A stretch of 64,000 nt of DNA from Lentilactobacillus kefiri. Its GTDB lineage: Bacteria; Bacillota; Bacilli; Lactobacillales; Lactobacillaceae. Positions 18,161-26,517 of the stretch are shown here, in pieces; the first letter of the stretch is position 1, and the number at the start of each line of letters is the position of its first letter. Both the position numbers and the translations under genes were made by a program. The notes below the pieces were generated by a model. That model did not search any database, was not told where the DNA came from, and saw only the letters and a list, made by a program, of their open reading frames with translations. The stretch lies in assembly GCF_007989105.1 (NCBI RefSeq), contig NZ_BJVK01000004.1:1-64000 (forward strand). The letters are read 5' to 3'.

Positions 18161-18571
18161 TTACGCTTTCCAATCTTCAGTATCAGTCAGACCGAGGTCT
18201 TCCTTGATCTTAGTGGTTGAAATTCCTTCCGTTCTAGGCAGATAGACAACTTCACAATAATCCTTTAAAAAGTCGAACTTGCCCTTCCAATCGTCACCCA
18301 TGACAAAAACATCGATGTTTCGATCTTGAACGTCATGAATCTTTTGATCCCAATTGGTTTCAGGAATCACTTCATCAACATATTTAATTGCTTCAAGAAT
18401 ATATTTTCGATCTTCGTATGACGTATATGCCTTTTTACCCTTTTCAGCATTAAACTCATCTGATGACAAGCAAACTGTTAAGTGGTCACCAAGTGCCTTG
18501 GCCCGCTTTAATAAACGAACATGGCCCTTGTGCAGCAAATCAAACGTTCCATACGTAATTACTTTTTTCAT
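18161..18571 (-). CDS. tagD: Glycerol-3-phosphate cytidylyltransferase
   Basis: TagD makes CDP-glycerol from glycerol-3-phosphate and CTP, the activated precursor used by TagB/TagF to build poly(glycerophosphate) wall teichoic acid. The nucleotidyltransferase signature HKGH sits at residues 14-17 and the second motif RTEGISTT at 113-120. The length of 136 aa is slightly above the 129-132 aa usual for TagD. It has its own promoter (18619-18647) and is followed by a 130-base gap ending in a terminator hairpin before the two polymerase-type genes that use its product. Confidence 0.95.
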   Translation of the reverse strand: MKKVITYGTFDLLHKGHVRLLKRAKALGDHLTVCLSSDEFNAEKGKKAYTSYEDRKYILEAIKYVDEVIPETNWDQKIHDVQDRNIDVFVMGDDWKGKFDFLKDYCEVVYLPRTEGISTTKIKEDLGLTDTEDWKA

Positions 18572-18618
18572 AGAATCTCCTACTTAATCATTACTTAGAA
18601 TGTGAATAAAACAAACAC

Positions 18619-18647
18619 ATCTTAAATAGTAGCATAATCACCGTCAA
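18619..18647 (-). promoter_or_regulatory. tagD promoter
   Basis: On the minus strand TTGACG (18642-18647), a 17-base spacer and TAAGAT (18619-18624) form a good sigma-A promoter, starting transcription about 40 bases before the tagD ATG. Confidence 0.65.
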
Positions 18648-18683
18648 CGTCAATATTTATTATGGATTATTAACGTTTTTGTC

Positions 18684-19793
18684 TTATTCCAACTGATAAA
18701 TGGTGTACATGTGAATCACAACAACCTTAACGACAGCGTATAGTGGGACCGCTAAAATCATCCCCATTAAGCCGGCAATATTTCCAGCTGCCAGCAAAAT
18801 AATAATAATTGTCAATGGATGAATTTCAAGTGATTTCCCGATGACGTTTGGATAAACCAGATTTCCATCAATCTGTTGGACAATCAACACAACAATGACG
18901 TTGTAGATAACGCCCCAAACACCGCCGTGTGAAAATGACACAAACAGCGCCGGCGCAATTCCAATATAGGGCCCCAAGTAAGGAATAATGTTGCAGATCC
19001 CGGCAATCACACCCAACAACAATGCATATGGGATACCAATAATCACATAGCCAATTGCCGTAAACGTTCCAACAAACAAACATTCAATCATTTGACCGGA
19101 AATATACTTGGAAATGGTGCGGCTCATCTTGGCAAGCAGCTCCATTGTCTGTTCACGATGACGGGCCGGCAAAAAGCCTTTAATCGTTGGTGCCAATCGG
19201 TAGCCGTCCTTTAACATATAAAACAGCACAACCGGAACGGTCACCGCAATAATAACAGCATTGGCAGCCGCTGAGATAAATCCGCCCAGTCCATTTGTAA
19301 CACCGTTAAATATTGTTTCAGCATACTTGTTAACGTTGCTGGAGAGCTTATCTGTCAAAGAGGTAAAGTCAATTTGTTTTAACAAACGTTGCGAATTCAA
19401 ATCTTTAAAAATCTTATCAACCAGCTTTTGCCCTTGACTAGCTGCATCCGGAATCTGATTAGCCAGCGTAACCAGCTGATTCAAGATTTTAGGAATAAAC
19501 ACCGTTGCTGCCAAAGCAATCAGCCCAATGAGCAGCAGGAACACCAGCGTTGTGGCCCAGGTTCTTGTGACCCGATGCTTGCCGATCCTGATCTTGGTAA
19601 TCAAATTGACGACTGGATTGAGCATATAAAATAAAATTCCGGCCACTAAGATTGGAACAAAAACCGTTGAAAAGAAGATGGCAACTGGGGAAAAGACAAA
19701 GTTAATCTTGGTGCAGACCCAAATGATTGCCACCACAATCAAAATTTCCAATGACCAAAACATAAGTGATGAATTTTTTAATCGTTCCAGCAT
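18684..19793 (-). CDS. AI-2E family transporter (UPF0118 membrane protein)
   Basis: A 369-aa integral membrane protein with about seven to eight helices. It starts with two helices (about 12-30 and 38-60), has a soluble helical stretch (about 95-150), then NKYAETIFNGVTNGLGGF and the family-typical C-terminal segment GICNIIPYLGPYIGIAPAL followed by QQIDGNLVYPNVIGKSLEIHP (first 20 residues of which are diagnostic). Some family members export autoinducer-2 or exchange Na+/H+; the substrate here is unknown. It is monocistronic and convergent with nothing obvious. The start ATG is preceded by AAAGGAGCC. Confidence 0.88.
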   Translation of the reverse strand: MLERLKNSSLMFWSLEILIVVAIIWVCTKINFVFSPVAIFFSTVFVPILVAGILFYMLNPVVNLITKIRIGKHRVTRTWATTLVFLLLIGLIALAATVFIPKILNQLVTLANQIPDAASQGQKLVDKIFKDLNSQRLLKQIDFTSLTDKLSSNVNKYAETIFNGVTNGLGGFISAAANAVIIAVTVPVVLFYMLKDGYRLAPTIKGFLPARHREQTMELLAKMSRTISKYISGQMIECLFVGTFTAIGYVIIGIPYALLLGVIAGICNIIPYLGPYIGIAPALFVSFSHGGVWGVIYNVIVVLIVQQIDGNLVYPNVIGKSLEIHPLTIIIILLAAGNIAGLMGMILAVPLYAVVKVVVIHMYTIYQLE

Positions 19794-19857
19794 TCGTAGG
19801 CTCCTTTGCTTTTAAATAAATCACGTCATTTGTTTATAAGGACAATTGTAGCATAAA

Positions 19858-19892
19858 TAAAAAATGGCCGATGCAATAAATTGCACCAGTCA
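19858..19892 (-). terminator. Terminator of the DUF402 gene
   Basis: An imperfect 13-bp stem (19865-19877 with 19880-19892, mostly paired with wobble) is followed on the minus strand by TTTTTTATTT. Confidence 0.7.
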
Positions 19893-19910
19893 TCCCTGAG
19901 AAGTTAATTG

Positions 19911-20459
19911 TTAATTGTGACGTGACAGTTCCAAATATCGTTGGTACCAAATGGCAATAAATTCCTTTGAAAAAGGTCCCTTTTCGTTTTCAATCCAGTC
20001 CACCAAGATGCGCACATTGCGTTTTAAAATGTGATCAATCTCCGGGCCGTAATTCCAACGCTTACTGAATGTTAAGTATTCATCGGCATCCAGTAATTTG
20101 CGGGAACCGTCTGGGAAAACTTTAACGTCCAAATCGTAGTCAATGTATTTTAAAGCTTCCTTATCCAAAACGTAAGGTGATGCCAGATTGCAATAATAGG
20201 CAATTCCGTCATCCCTGAGCATCGCCACCACGTTAAACCAGTAATGTTTATGAAAATAAACCAGAGCCGGTTCACGGGTTACCCAATGCCTGCCATCATC
20301 CTCCGTTACCAAAGTATGATTATTACAACCTATCAGTGAATTTTCGCTTGTCTTTAGTACCATGGTGTCTCGCCAAATTCGATGTAAGCTGCCATCGTGC
20401 TTGTAGCTTTGAATCGCAATAAAGTCTCCTTCTCCAGGTAATTTTTGAAGTCGTGGCAT
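19911..20459 (-). CDS. DUF402 family nucleoside di/triphosphatase-like protein
   Basis: A 182-aa soluble protein. The sequence matches the DUF402 (FomD-like barrel) family: [17 protein letters not shown] near the start, the central [12 protein letters not shown] and [19 protein letters not shown] metal-binding region with conserved Asp residues, and the C-terminal [13 protein letters not shown] helix. The Staphylococcus homologue Ntdp hydrolyses nucleoside tri- and diphosphates with divalent metal. It follows recX in the same direction with an 88-base gap, an arrangement I recall in other lactobacilli. Physiological substrate is unproven. Confidence 0.85.
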   Translation of the reverse strand: MPRLQKLPGEGDFIAIQSYKHDGSLHRIWRDTMVLKTSENSLIGCNNHTLVTEDDGRHWVTREPALVYFHKHYWFNVVAMLRDDGIAYYCNLASPYVLDKEALKYIDYDLDVKVFPDGSRKLLDADEYLTFSKRWNYGPEIDHILKRNVRILVDWIENEKGPFSKEFIAIWYQRYLELSRHN

Positions 20460-20547
20460 GTATGGTACCCACTTTCTGACTCAGCTAACAGCTTCGATTG
20501 TTGCCAATCCAATTGTCATTATATCAGAGTGGGGAATATTTTCGAAA

Positions 20548-21348
20548 TTATTTATTTTCCAGCTTTGCCATGGCAATCGTAATATCGTCCATTAAGAAAC
20601 CTTTCCGATAAAGCGCCTGTTTAATTTTTTGATTTCGCTTATACGGTTCAAGCCGTGAATACTGCCGGAAATACTTTTCAGCGACCTTATCGATCACTTC
20701 ATGATCCTGTTCTGCCATTTCCGAAGTATCCGTTTGGTTCATAATTTCTTCAATGTCTCCATATGGAAATCCACGGCGCATCAAAAGTTCCTTTGTTTTA
20801 TTCACAGCCATCTTGGCAGAATCGCGCTTGTATTTCTTGAGCTGCTTTTTGGCAACTTCAACCCCAATTTCAAGCACATCCTGCTCCGGATAATAGTGGT
20901 CGAGTGAATTTTCAACATAATTCGCTTCAACCCGCTTATCCTTTAAGTGACGACGAATCCAATCGGGGCCGTTTTTACGTTCTCTAACCACCGTGCGAAC
21001 ATAACTATCGGCATACCTTTGATCATCAATCAAAGTCTGATCGGCTAAAATATCGATAACTTTGTCAATCGCATCTTCATCCTCGGTAATATCTGCCAGC
21101 TTCTCGCGCACCTCATACTCAGTTCGCAGATTATGGGCCAGATAATTCAATGCCCGACTATGTATCTTTGAAATGTTGTCGGCATTTTTCAGCGTGTCAA
21201 TCAGCTTGTCGTCAACTTCCATTCCTTTAAACACACGGTATTTAATAAATACCTCTTCACTAATTGGAAATGCATATTGACCGTCAACGTAAACGTTAAA
21301 ACGGCCCTTTCGTTTTTGAGCTTCAATTTTAGTGATTGTTTGAGTCAT
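20548..21348 (-). CDS. recX: Regulatory protein RecX
   Basis: RecX binds RecA filaments and limits their extension, damping recombination and SOS. The protein is all helical with the three-repeat RecX arrangement; DDQRYADSYVRTVV and GPDWIRRHLKDKRV are the recognisable segments, and the C-terminal repeat ends in ALYRKGFLMDDITIAM. The frame reaches 21366 at a GTG, but GGAAAGGA precedes the ATG at 21348, giving 266 aa, the usual size in lactobacilli. It is divergent from the flavodoxin gene. Confidence 0.9.
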   Translation of the reverse strand: MTQTITKIEAQKRKGRFNVYVDGQYAFPISEEVFIKYRVFKGMEVDDKLIDTLKNADNISKIHSRALNYLAHNLRTEYEVREKLADITEDEDAIDKVIDILADQTLIDDQRYADSYVRTVVRERKNGPDWIRRHLKDKRVEANYVENSLDHYYPEQDVLEIGVEVAKKQLKKYKRDSAKMAVNKTKELLMRRGFPYGDIEEIMNQTDTSEMAEQDHEVIDKVAEKYFRQYSRLEPYKRNQKIKQALYRKGFLMDDITIAMAKLENK

Positions 21349-21378
21349 GAAAATCCTTTCCTTCACGCGTTATTGAAA

Positions 21379-21407
21379 TTCACTTTAAGTTTTCAATTTG
21401 GTATACT
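21379..21407 (+). promoter_or_regulatory. Promoter of the flavodoxin gene
   Basis: TTCACT (21379-21384), a 17-base spacer and TATACT (21402-21407), the latter with an upstream TGG forming an extended -10 element. Confidence 0.6.
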
Positions 21408-21437
21408 AAAACCAATTTAAGATAGAGGATGAAAAAT

Positions 21438-21887
21438 ATGATTACTGCTCACGTAGTTTACGCAACAATTACAGGAAACAACGAAGATATCGCTGATATT
21501 GTAACCGAGGCGCTTGAAGACGCTGATGTTCAAGTCGAGGAAACCGAGATTTCTCAAACCGATCCGTCAGTATTTGAAAATGTCGACATTTGTGTGGTTT
21601 GTCCATACACTTACGACGAAGGCGCCCTTCCCGAAGAAGGAATGGACTTCTATGACGACCTCAGTGAACTTGACCTTAAGGGAAAAATCTTTGGGGTTGC
21701 CGGATCCGGTGATGTCTTCTACGAAGAATTCTACAATACTTCAGTCGACAAATTCGAAGAAGCCTTTGAAAAAACTGGTGCCACCAAGGGTTCCGAGAGC
21801 ATCAAGATCAATTTGGAACCAGATGAAAAAGACATCGAAAAATTGGATCACTTCACATCTGAACTGGTTGCCAAAGCAGGCAAATAG
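21438..21887 (+). CDS. Flavodoxin
   Basis: A small acidic FMN-binding electron carrier of 149 aa. The phosphate-binding loop is TITGNNED (about residues 10-17), a slight variant of the usual T-x-T-G-N-T. CPYTYDEGALPEEGMDFYDDL and GVAGSGDVFYEEFYN match the isoalloxazine-binding loops. The first ATG (21429) directly touches AGAGG, so the second ATG (21438), nine bases downstream of it, is preferred. Redox partners are not encoded nearby. It is monocistronic. Confidence 0.9.
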   Translation: MITAHVVYATITGNNEDIADIVTEALEDADVQVEETEISQTDPSVFENVDICVVCPYTYDEGALPEEGMDFYDDLSELDLKGKIFGVAGSGDVFYEEFYNTSVDKFEEAFEKTGATKGSESIKINLEPDEKDIEKLDHFTSELVAKAGK

Positions 21888-21910
21888 TTCCGTCAATCAT
21901 TCATATACGA

Positions 21911-21948
21911 TAAAAGCCCGGGCAAATTTTTATTTTGTTCGAGCTTTT
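21911..21948. terminator. Shared terminator between flavodoxin gene and YihY gene
   Basis: Arms AAAAGCCCG (21911-21919) and CGAGCTTTT (21940-21948) pair with one mismatch and a long loop. The hairpin overlaps the last codons of the minus-strand gene. The fold is weak, so confidence is modest. Confidence 0.5.
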
Positions 21949-22862
21949 TTCTTTTTGCGCTGCTCTCGGCGATGCTTCCTCAAAGCCTTTTTCCAGACAG
22001 TTTCAAGGGCATCCTGCTGTTCCTGAATTTTTCCCTGACGAATTTCTTGAATGGTTGCGTTAATCACACCGCCAAACAACATGATAATGCCGGAGAAATC
22101 CAACCAGAACATTAATACAATAAACGTTCCAATTGTCTTATAAGCATCAATTCGTCGCGAGAAGAATCTCAAATAGAAAGTAAATCCCTGTGCCAGAATC
22201 ATCAGTCCCAGCGTGGCAATCAAAGCACCAAACCAAACATACCGAAACTTCACTTTGGCAGTGGGAACGATGTAAAACAACAGGCTTAACAGCAGCCAGG
22301 CAACGACAATGGTCCCGGGCCACTTAACCGTGCCGATCAAGTTCAAAATCCAATGAGGCACATTCAAGATTGGATTCAGCCATTCGAAGAACATCTGACT
22401 GAATGCAAAGACAAACATCAAGACAACGACTGCCATGACTAGAACCAGCATCCAAACAAATGAAATTAACCGATTAGAGATTGCGTTTTGATTCTCGGCA
22501 ACTTCATAGGTCTTGTTGATACTTCGCTGAAAGGCCGCAATTGCTCGGCTGGCAGACCAGATCGTCACAATTAAACCAACTGACAACTGACTGGCACCAC
22601 CACTTTGAAGTGTTGAATTAATGATCGGTTCCAACATACTGTAAATTCGTTCCGGAAACAGTGGCTTGATATAAACTTCAACTTCACTCAGGTGAATATG
22701 AAATAAATTCAGGACACTTCCAATGATGAAGAAAATTGGAAAAATCGACAGTAAAGTATAGAAGGCCAATACTGCCGCCGAATCAGAAACGTTCCCTGCT
22801 GAATAACGTTTGATGACTATTTGAATAAAATTTTTAGTGGATTCGTATAAATGCTTCATCAC
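21930..22862 (-). CDS. YihY/virulence factor BrkB family membrane protein
   Basis: A 310-aa membrane protein with six helices in the YihY pattern; GNVSDSAAVLAFYTLLSIFP near the N-terminus and FGGVINATIQEI near the last helix are family hallmarks. The C-terminal tail (about 285-310) is very basic (RKHRREQRKKKKARTK) and cytoplasmic, possibly a phospholipid or nucleic-acid contact. The family was once called ribonuclease BN by mistake; transport or lipid roles are suspected but unproven. It starts 17 bases after wecB and is probably co-transcribed. Two adjacent ATGs (22862, 22859) are possible starts; the ribosome site is weak. Confidence 0.85.
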   Translation of the reverse strand: MMKHLYESTKNFIQIVIKRYSAGNVSDSAAVLAFYTLLSIFPIFFIIGSVLNLFHIHLSEVEVYIKPLFPERIYSMLEPIINSTLQSGGASQLSVGLIVTIWSASRAIAAFQRSINKTYEVAENQNAISNRLISFVWMLVLVMAVVVLMFVFAFSQMFFEWLNPILNVPHWILNLIGTVKWPGTIVVAWLLLSLLFYIVPTAKVKFRYVWFGALIATLGLMILAQGFTFYLRFFSRRIDAYKTIGTFIVLMFWLDFSGIIMLFGGVINATIQEIRQGKIQEQQDALETVWKKALRKHRREQRKKKKARTK

Positions 22863-22879
22863 TGATCGTCTTTCTCAAA

Positions 22880-23995
22880 TTATTGATTAAATTGTTCCTT
22901 AATCGCATTAAGGATTCTGGTCGATGCGTGGCCATCTCCGTAAGGATTCTTGGCTTCTGCCATCTTTTCATATTCTTTGGGATCATCCAATAAACGTTCC
23001 ATTTCACGTTTGACAACTTTGGGGTCGGTTCCCACAAGTCGAAGAGTGCCGGCCTTAATGCCTTCCGGCCGCTCAGTCGTATCACGCAAAACCAATACCG
23101 GCTTTTTCAATGATGGTGCTTCTTCTTGAACACCACCGGAATCAGTCATGATAAAGAAGCTTCGGGCTGACATGTTGTGGAAGTCCAAAACATCCAGCGG
23201 TTCGATCAAGTGAACGGCTTTAACACCATCAAAGACTTCGTGGGCAACTTTCTGAACTGCCGGGCTCAGATGAACCGGGTAGACAACTTCCACATCGGGA
23301 TGGCTGGCAAGAACTTCCTTAATCGCCTGGAACGTCCGTCGCATCGGTTCACCCTGATTTTCACGACGATGCATTGTCAACAGAATCATCTTGGAGTTTT
23401 CTTTTAATTCATCGAAAACAGAATGCTGATAATTCTCAGTAACGGTTTGTTTTAACGCATCAATCGCGGTGTTGCCAGTCACATAAATGTTTTTATCAGG
23501 ATGGTTTTCTTTAAGTAGATTATCCCTGCTTAACGATGTTGGGGCAAAATATAAGTCTGCCAAGACATCGGTTAACTGACGGTTCATTTCTTCAGGGTAT
23601 GGTGACATTTTGTTCCAAGTTCGCAGGCCGGCTTCAACATGGCCGATTTTAATCTGGTGGTAAAATGCACTGATACTGGCAGCAAATGTTGTTGTCGTAT
23701 CACCATGAACCAGAATAATATCCGGGTTGGCTTTCTCAATAATTGGATCCAGTTCGCTAATCACCCGAGTTGTAATATCACTGAGTGTTTGGCCCTTTTT
23801 CATGATATTTAAATCATAATCAGGCTTGATATGAAAAACATCCAGGACCTGGTCAAGCATTTCCCGATGTTGGGCAGTTACAACCGTAATTGGCTGAAAT
23901 TCATCCAAATGCTGCTGCATAAGTAAAATAATTGGTGCCATTTTAATTGCTTCGGGACGAGTCCCAAAAATGGTCATCACTTTAATAGTTTTCAA
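22880..23995 (-). CDS. wecB: UDP-N-acetylglucosamine 2-epimerase (non-hydrolysing)
   Basis: This cytoplasmic enzyme (also called MnaA) interconverts UDP-GlcNAc and UDP-ManNAc, the latter needed for the wall teichoic acid linkage unit. The N-terminal FGTRPEAIKMAPI and C-terminal TDSGGVQEEAPSLKKPVLVL motifs of GT-B-fold epimerases are present, as is VHGDTTTTFA with the UDP-binding residues. The length of 371 aa is normal. It is divergent from the gtrB/gtrA genes and probably leads a two-gene operon with the YihY protein. Linkage-unit supply fits the tag genes at 15-18.6 kb. Confidence 0.95.
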   Translation of the reverse strand: MKTIKVMTIFGTRPEAIKMAPIILLMQQHLDEFQPITVVTAQHREMLDQVLDVFHIKPDYDLNIMKKGQTLSDITTRVISELDPIIEKANPDIILVHGDTTTTFAASISAFYHQIKIGHVEAGLRTWNKMSPYPEEMNRQLTDVLADLYFAPTSLSRDNLLKENHPDKNIYVTGNTAIDALKQTVTENYQHSVFDELKENSKMILLTMHRRENQGEPMRRTFQAIKEVLASHPDVEVVYPVHLSPAVQKVAHEVFDGVKAVHLIEPLDVLDFHNMSARSFFIMTDSGGVQEEAPSLKKPVLVLRDTTERPEGIKAGTLRLVGTDPKVVKREMERLLDDPKEYEKMAEAKNPYGDGHASTRILNAIKEQFNQ

Positions 23996-24080
23996 TAGTT
24001 CAATCCCCCTTGTATGTGATTAATTATATCAAATATGACGAGAAACTTAATACCTACTTAACTTTGCAAAAATTAGGATA

Positions 24081-24089
24081 TGGTATAAT
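24081..24089 (+). promoter_or_regulatory. Extended -10 promoter of the gtrB operon
   Basis: TGG-TATAAT (TATAAT at 24084-24089) is an extended -10 element; TTGCAA lies at 24064-24069 but only 14 bases away. The predicted leader is about 140 bases long. Confidence 0.6.
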
Positions 24090-24118
24090 CTGTTAGATGT
24101 TCATTTTTTTACATAGAC

Positions 24119-24142
24119 TAACTGGGGGAAATCTCTCAGTTA
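24119..24142 (+). other. Leader hairpin upstream of the GtrB-like glycosyltransferase
   Basis: TAACTGGGGG (24119-24128) pairs over 10 positions (two G-T wobbles) with CTCTCAGTTA (24133-24142) around an AAAT loop. No T run follows, so it is not a terminator. It begins about 24 bases into the predicted transcript and could stabilise the RNA or be part of a regulatory leader. Confidence 0.45.
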
Positions 24143-24234
24143 CTCATTAAGCAGAATGGGTCCAAGCGGATTCAAGCTTACCAATAATAGATTGCAAAAG
24201 CAAAGTCATAAACAAAAGTACTGGAGGAAATATT

Positions 24235-25182
24235 TTGAAAACGATCAGTCTAATTGTTCCTTGTTATAATGAGGAACCAACGGTTGAACTTTTCTATAAC
24301 ACGACAGAAAAAGTATTCGATAAATTAAACGCATCCCATGAAGAACATTATCAGCCAGACTACCTGTTCATTAACGATGGCTCGGCAGATAAGACATTGG
24401 ATGTCATGAGGAAACTCAACTCCCAGCATCCAGACGAAGTCCATTATATTTCATTTTCAAGAAACTTCGGTAAGGAATCGGCGTTTGCTGCCGGCCTTTC
24501 CAACGCCCATGGTGATTATGTTGCGGTAATGGATGTTGACCTTCAGGATCCACCTGAGTTACTGCTCCAAATGGTTGATATTCTTGAAGACCCTAAACAG
24601 GATTATGACGTTGTCGGCTGTGTTCAAACCAGTCGGAAGCAAAATCCAATCCGGGCTTTTCTTTCAGCAAGCTTCTATAAAGTCATTAACAAGATGTCAA
24701 AGGTTCAGATGAAGCAAAATGTCCGTGATTATCGTCTGATGAGCAGACAATACGTTGACGCCATTTTGAAACTGCCTGAATATAATCGTTTCAGTAAAGG
24801 CCTCTTTTCATGGGTTGGATTTAAAACCAAATACTTGGAGTATGAAGGGGTTCCCCGGGCAGCCGGTGAAACTTCATGGTCACTCTTCCAGTTGTTTGAA
24901 TATTCCATGGAAGCAATCGTCGATTTCTCTGACGTCCCATTAAAAATGGCAACGTTTGTTGGAATCCTAACCTTTATTTTATCGATTATCGGCCTTTTTT
25001 TCGTTGTCATCCGGGCAATGTTCTTCGGCGGATCGGTTAACGGCTGGGCCTCAATGGTTTCAATCATCTTACTATTAAGTGGTGTCCAACTCTTCAGTTT
25101 GGGAATTTTGGGAACCTACATTGGAAAAATTTATTTGGAAACCAAACACCGTCCAAAATTTGTGATTGCGGAGAAACGTTAA
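24235..25182 (+). CDS. GtrB/DPM1-like polyprenyl-phosphate glycosyltransferase
   Basis: A family 2 glycosyltransferase of 315 aa that moves a sugar from a nucleotide donor to undecaprenyl phosphate at the inner membrane face. N-terminal PCYNEEPTVELFY, the metal-binding region MDVDLQDPPELL, and SKGLFSWVGFKT are hallmarks. Two C-terminal helices (about 234-258 and 268-292) anchor it. The start is a TTG with GGAGG seven bases upstream. It is immediately followed by a gtrA-like gene, the usual pair of a three-component glycosylation system for teichoic or lipoteichoic acid; the outer-face GT-C transferase is not in this window. The sugar cannot be told. Confidence 0.9.
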   Translation: MKTISLIVPCYNEEPTVELFYNTTEKVFDKLNASHEEHYQPDYLFINDGSADKTLDVMRKLNSQHPDEVHYISFSRNFGKESAFAAGLSNAHGDYVAVMDVDLQDPPELLLQMVDILEDPKQDYDVVGCVQTSRKQNPIRAFLSASFYKVINKMSKVQMKQNVRDYRLMSRQYVDAILKLPEYNRFSKGLFSWVGFKTKYLEYEGVPRAAGETSWSLFQLFEYSMEAIVDFSDVPLKMATFVGILTFILSIIGLFFVVIRAMFFGGSVNGWASMVSIILLLSGVQLFSLGILGTYIGKIYLETKHRPKFVIAEKR

Positions 25183-25183
25183 T

Positions 25184-25612
25184 ATGATTAGTCAAATGAA
25201 GAAGCTGTATGATAAATATCAGGAACTAATTGCTTATGCATTTTGGGGTGTTGCAACGACAATCGTGAATGTTGCTGTCTTTGCAGCGCTTCATTTATGT
25301 ACCAGTTGGAATTATATTATAAATGCCTCTATTGCCTGGTTTCTGAGTGTCTTGTTCTCTTACCTGACAAATAAAGCATATGTTTTTCACTCCCCTTCGA
25401 AGTCGTTAAGAAGTGATTTTATCGAAATGGTTTCTTTCTTTGGTGGAAGAATTGCAACTTTGCTACTTGAATTTGTTATGCTGTGGATTGGAATTACACT
25501 AATGCACCAAAATCAAATATTAGTAAAAATTCTCGAAAATTTAGTTGTGATCGCCATTAACTATTTCTGGTCAAAATTATTAGTTTTCAATCATAAAAAG
25601 CAAGCCAAGTAA
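25184..25612 (+). CDS. GtrA family membrane protein
   Basis: A 142-aa membrane protein with four helices, of the GtrA/GtcA family thought to flip undecaprenyl-phosphate sugars. Family residues include the AYAFWGVATTIVNVAVF first helix and SYLTNKAYVFHS loop between helices two and three. The frame opens at 25166 inside gtrB, but GGAG at 25170-25173 points to the ATG at 25184, one base after the gtrB stop region. It forms an operon with the GtrB-like enzyme and the small membrane protein after it. Confidence 0.88.
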   Translation: MISQMKKLYDKYQELIAYAFWGVATTIVNVAVFAALHLCTSWNYIINASIAWFLSVLFSYLTNKAYVFHSPSKSLRSDFIEMVSFFGGRIATLLLEFVMLWIGITLMHQNQILVKILENLVVIAINYFWSKLLVFNHKKQAK

Positions 25613-25614
25613 GG

Positions 25615-25773
25615 ATGGTGAACAAATTGTCAAAATTAAACAGACAAACCCTCAGAGAAAAGCGCCAAGAATTTCCAAAAGGCTATTACACCAAAGCTGA
25701 TGGATTTAAATTATTGGCAATCGCAGTTGTCATGGTTGCCGTTCTAGTAGTCATCGCAGAATATTTAATGTAA
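25615..25773 (+). CDS. Small single-span membrane protein in the gtr operon
   Basis: A 52-codon frame starts 2 bases after the gtrA-like stop and ends 13 bases before the operon terminator. The N-terminal 32 residues are basic (KLNRQTLREKRQEFPKG), then a hydrophobic helix (about 33-51, LLAIAVVMVAVLVVIAEYL). The start may be ATG 25615 or, better fitted to AAGGATGG, the in-frame TTG at 25627 (48 aa). Tight spacing and membrane topology argue that it is real and works with the GtrB/GtrA pair, but I know no named family. Confidence 0.65.
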   Translation: MVNKLSKLNRQTLREKRQEFPKGYYTKADGFKLLAIAVVMVAVLVVIAEYLM

Positions 25774-25785
25774 TCAAACCAATAT

Positions 25786-25828
25786 AAAAGGACCGGTAAA
25801 ATCGTTTTGATTTTTACCGGTCCTTTTT
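25786..25828. terminator. Bidirectional terminator after the gtr operon
   Basis: AAAAGGACCGGTAAA (25786-25800) pairs perfectly with the arm at 25812-25826, followed by a T run. It separates the gtr operon from the convergent ABC permease gene. Confidence 0.88.
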
Positions 25829-25837
25829 TGATATGCG

Positions 25838-26503
25838 CTAGTTTGCTAATGCCCGTTCCAGTTGCGTTTGCCCAACGGTCATCAACCAGCAGAAGAAACA
25901 ATAAATGACGGCGATCGTAATATAAATTGTCATGTAATCCTGGTTTGCCCCGGCAACAATCTGGGCATCCATGAACATTTCACTGACGGTAATCATTGCC
26001 GCCAACGAAGTCCCCTTGAATAAATCCAACAAGATATTGCCAAGCGCGGGAATGGCAATCTGGAAAGCCTGTGGAAAAACGATTTTCGAGATCACCTTCC
26101 GGTATGGCAGGCCAAGCGAATACGCTGCTTCCCATTGACCGTGGTCCACCGCGCTAAACGATGACCGGTAAACCTCCGAGACAAAGGCACTACAGTTGAT
26201 CGTAAAAGCAATCACCGCCGCAGGAAGAGCATCAGCCCGAAAACCAAAGTAAATGATAAAGAGTAATACCAGCATCGGAACTCCCCGCATAAACGAAATA
26301 AACGCCCGTGCCGGATAATGCAGCATCTTGTGATGGCTTAGCTGGGCCAATGTCAAAAACAGGCCTAATATCAGCGACAAAACAAAACTAATCGCCGTTA
26401 ATGCAATTGACATTGGAAAGCCAGCCAAGATTCTCGGAATGGAACGAAATGCCAGTGGTGCATTAAAGAAATTTGGAATCGACAAATACTTAATTATATC
26501 CAA
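25838..26503 (-). CDS. Amino-acid ABC transporter permease
   Basis: A 221-aa membrane permease of the polar amino acid (HisM/GlnP) family with about five helices. The cytoplasmic EAA loop is visible as EAAYSLGLPYRKVISKIVFP, which docks the ATPase. The start is a TTG nine bases behind AAGGTGG. It lies 14 bases after the substrate-binding lipoprotein gene. No ATP-binding subunit is encoded next to the pair, which is unusual because these systems normally have it in the operon; a shared ATPase elsewhere is likely. Confidence 0.9.
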   Translation of the reverse strand: MDIIKYLSIPNFFNAPLAFRSIPRILAGFPMSIALTAISFVLSLILGLFLTLAQLSHHKMLHYPARAFISFMRGVPMLVLLFIIYFGFRADALPAAVIAFTINCSAFVSEVYRSSFSAVDHGQWEAAYSLGLPYRKVISKIVFPQAFQIAIPALGNILLDLFKGTSLAAMITVSEMFMDAQIVAGANQDYMTIYITIAVIYCFFCWLMTVGQTQLERALAN

Positions 26504-26517
26504 TATCCACGCCCACC

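Noticed and set aside
24119-24180. T-box or other known riboswitch in the gtrB leader
   Set aside because: No T-box sequence, no terminator, and no pattern of a known riboswitch class was seen.
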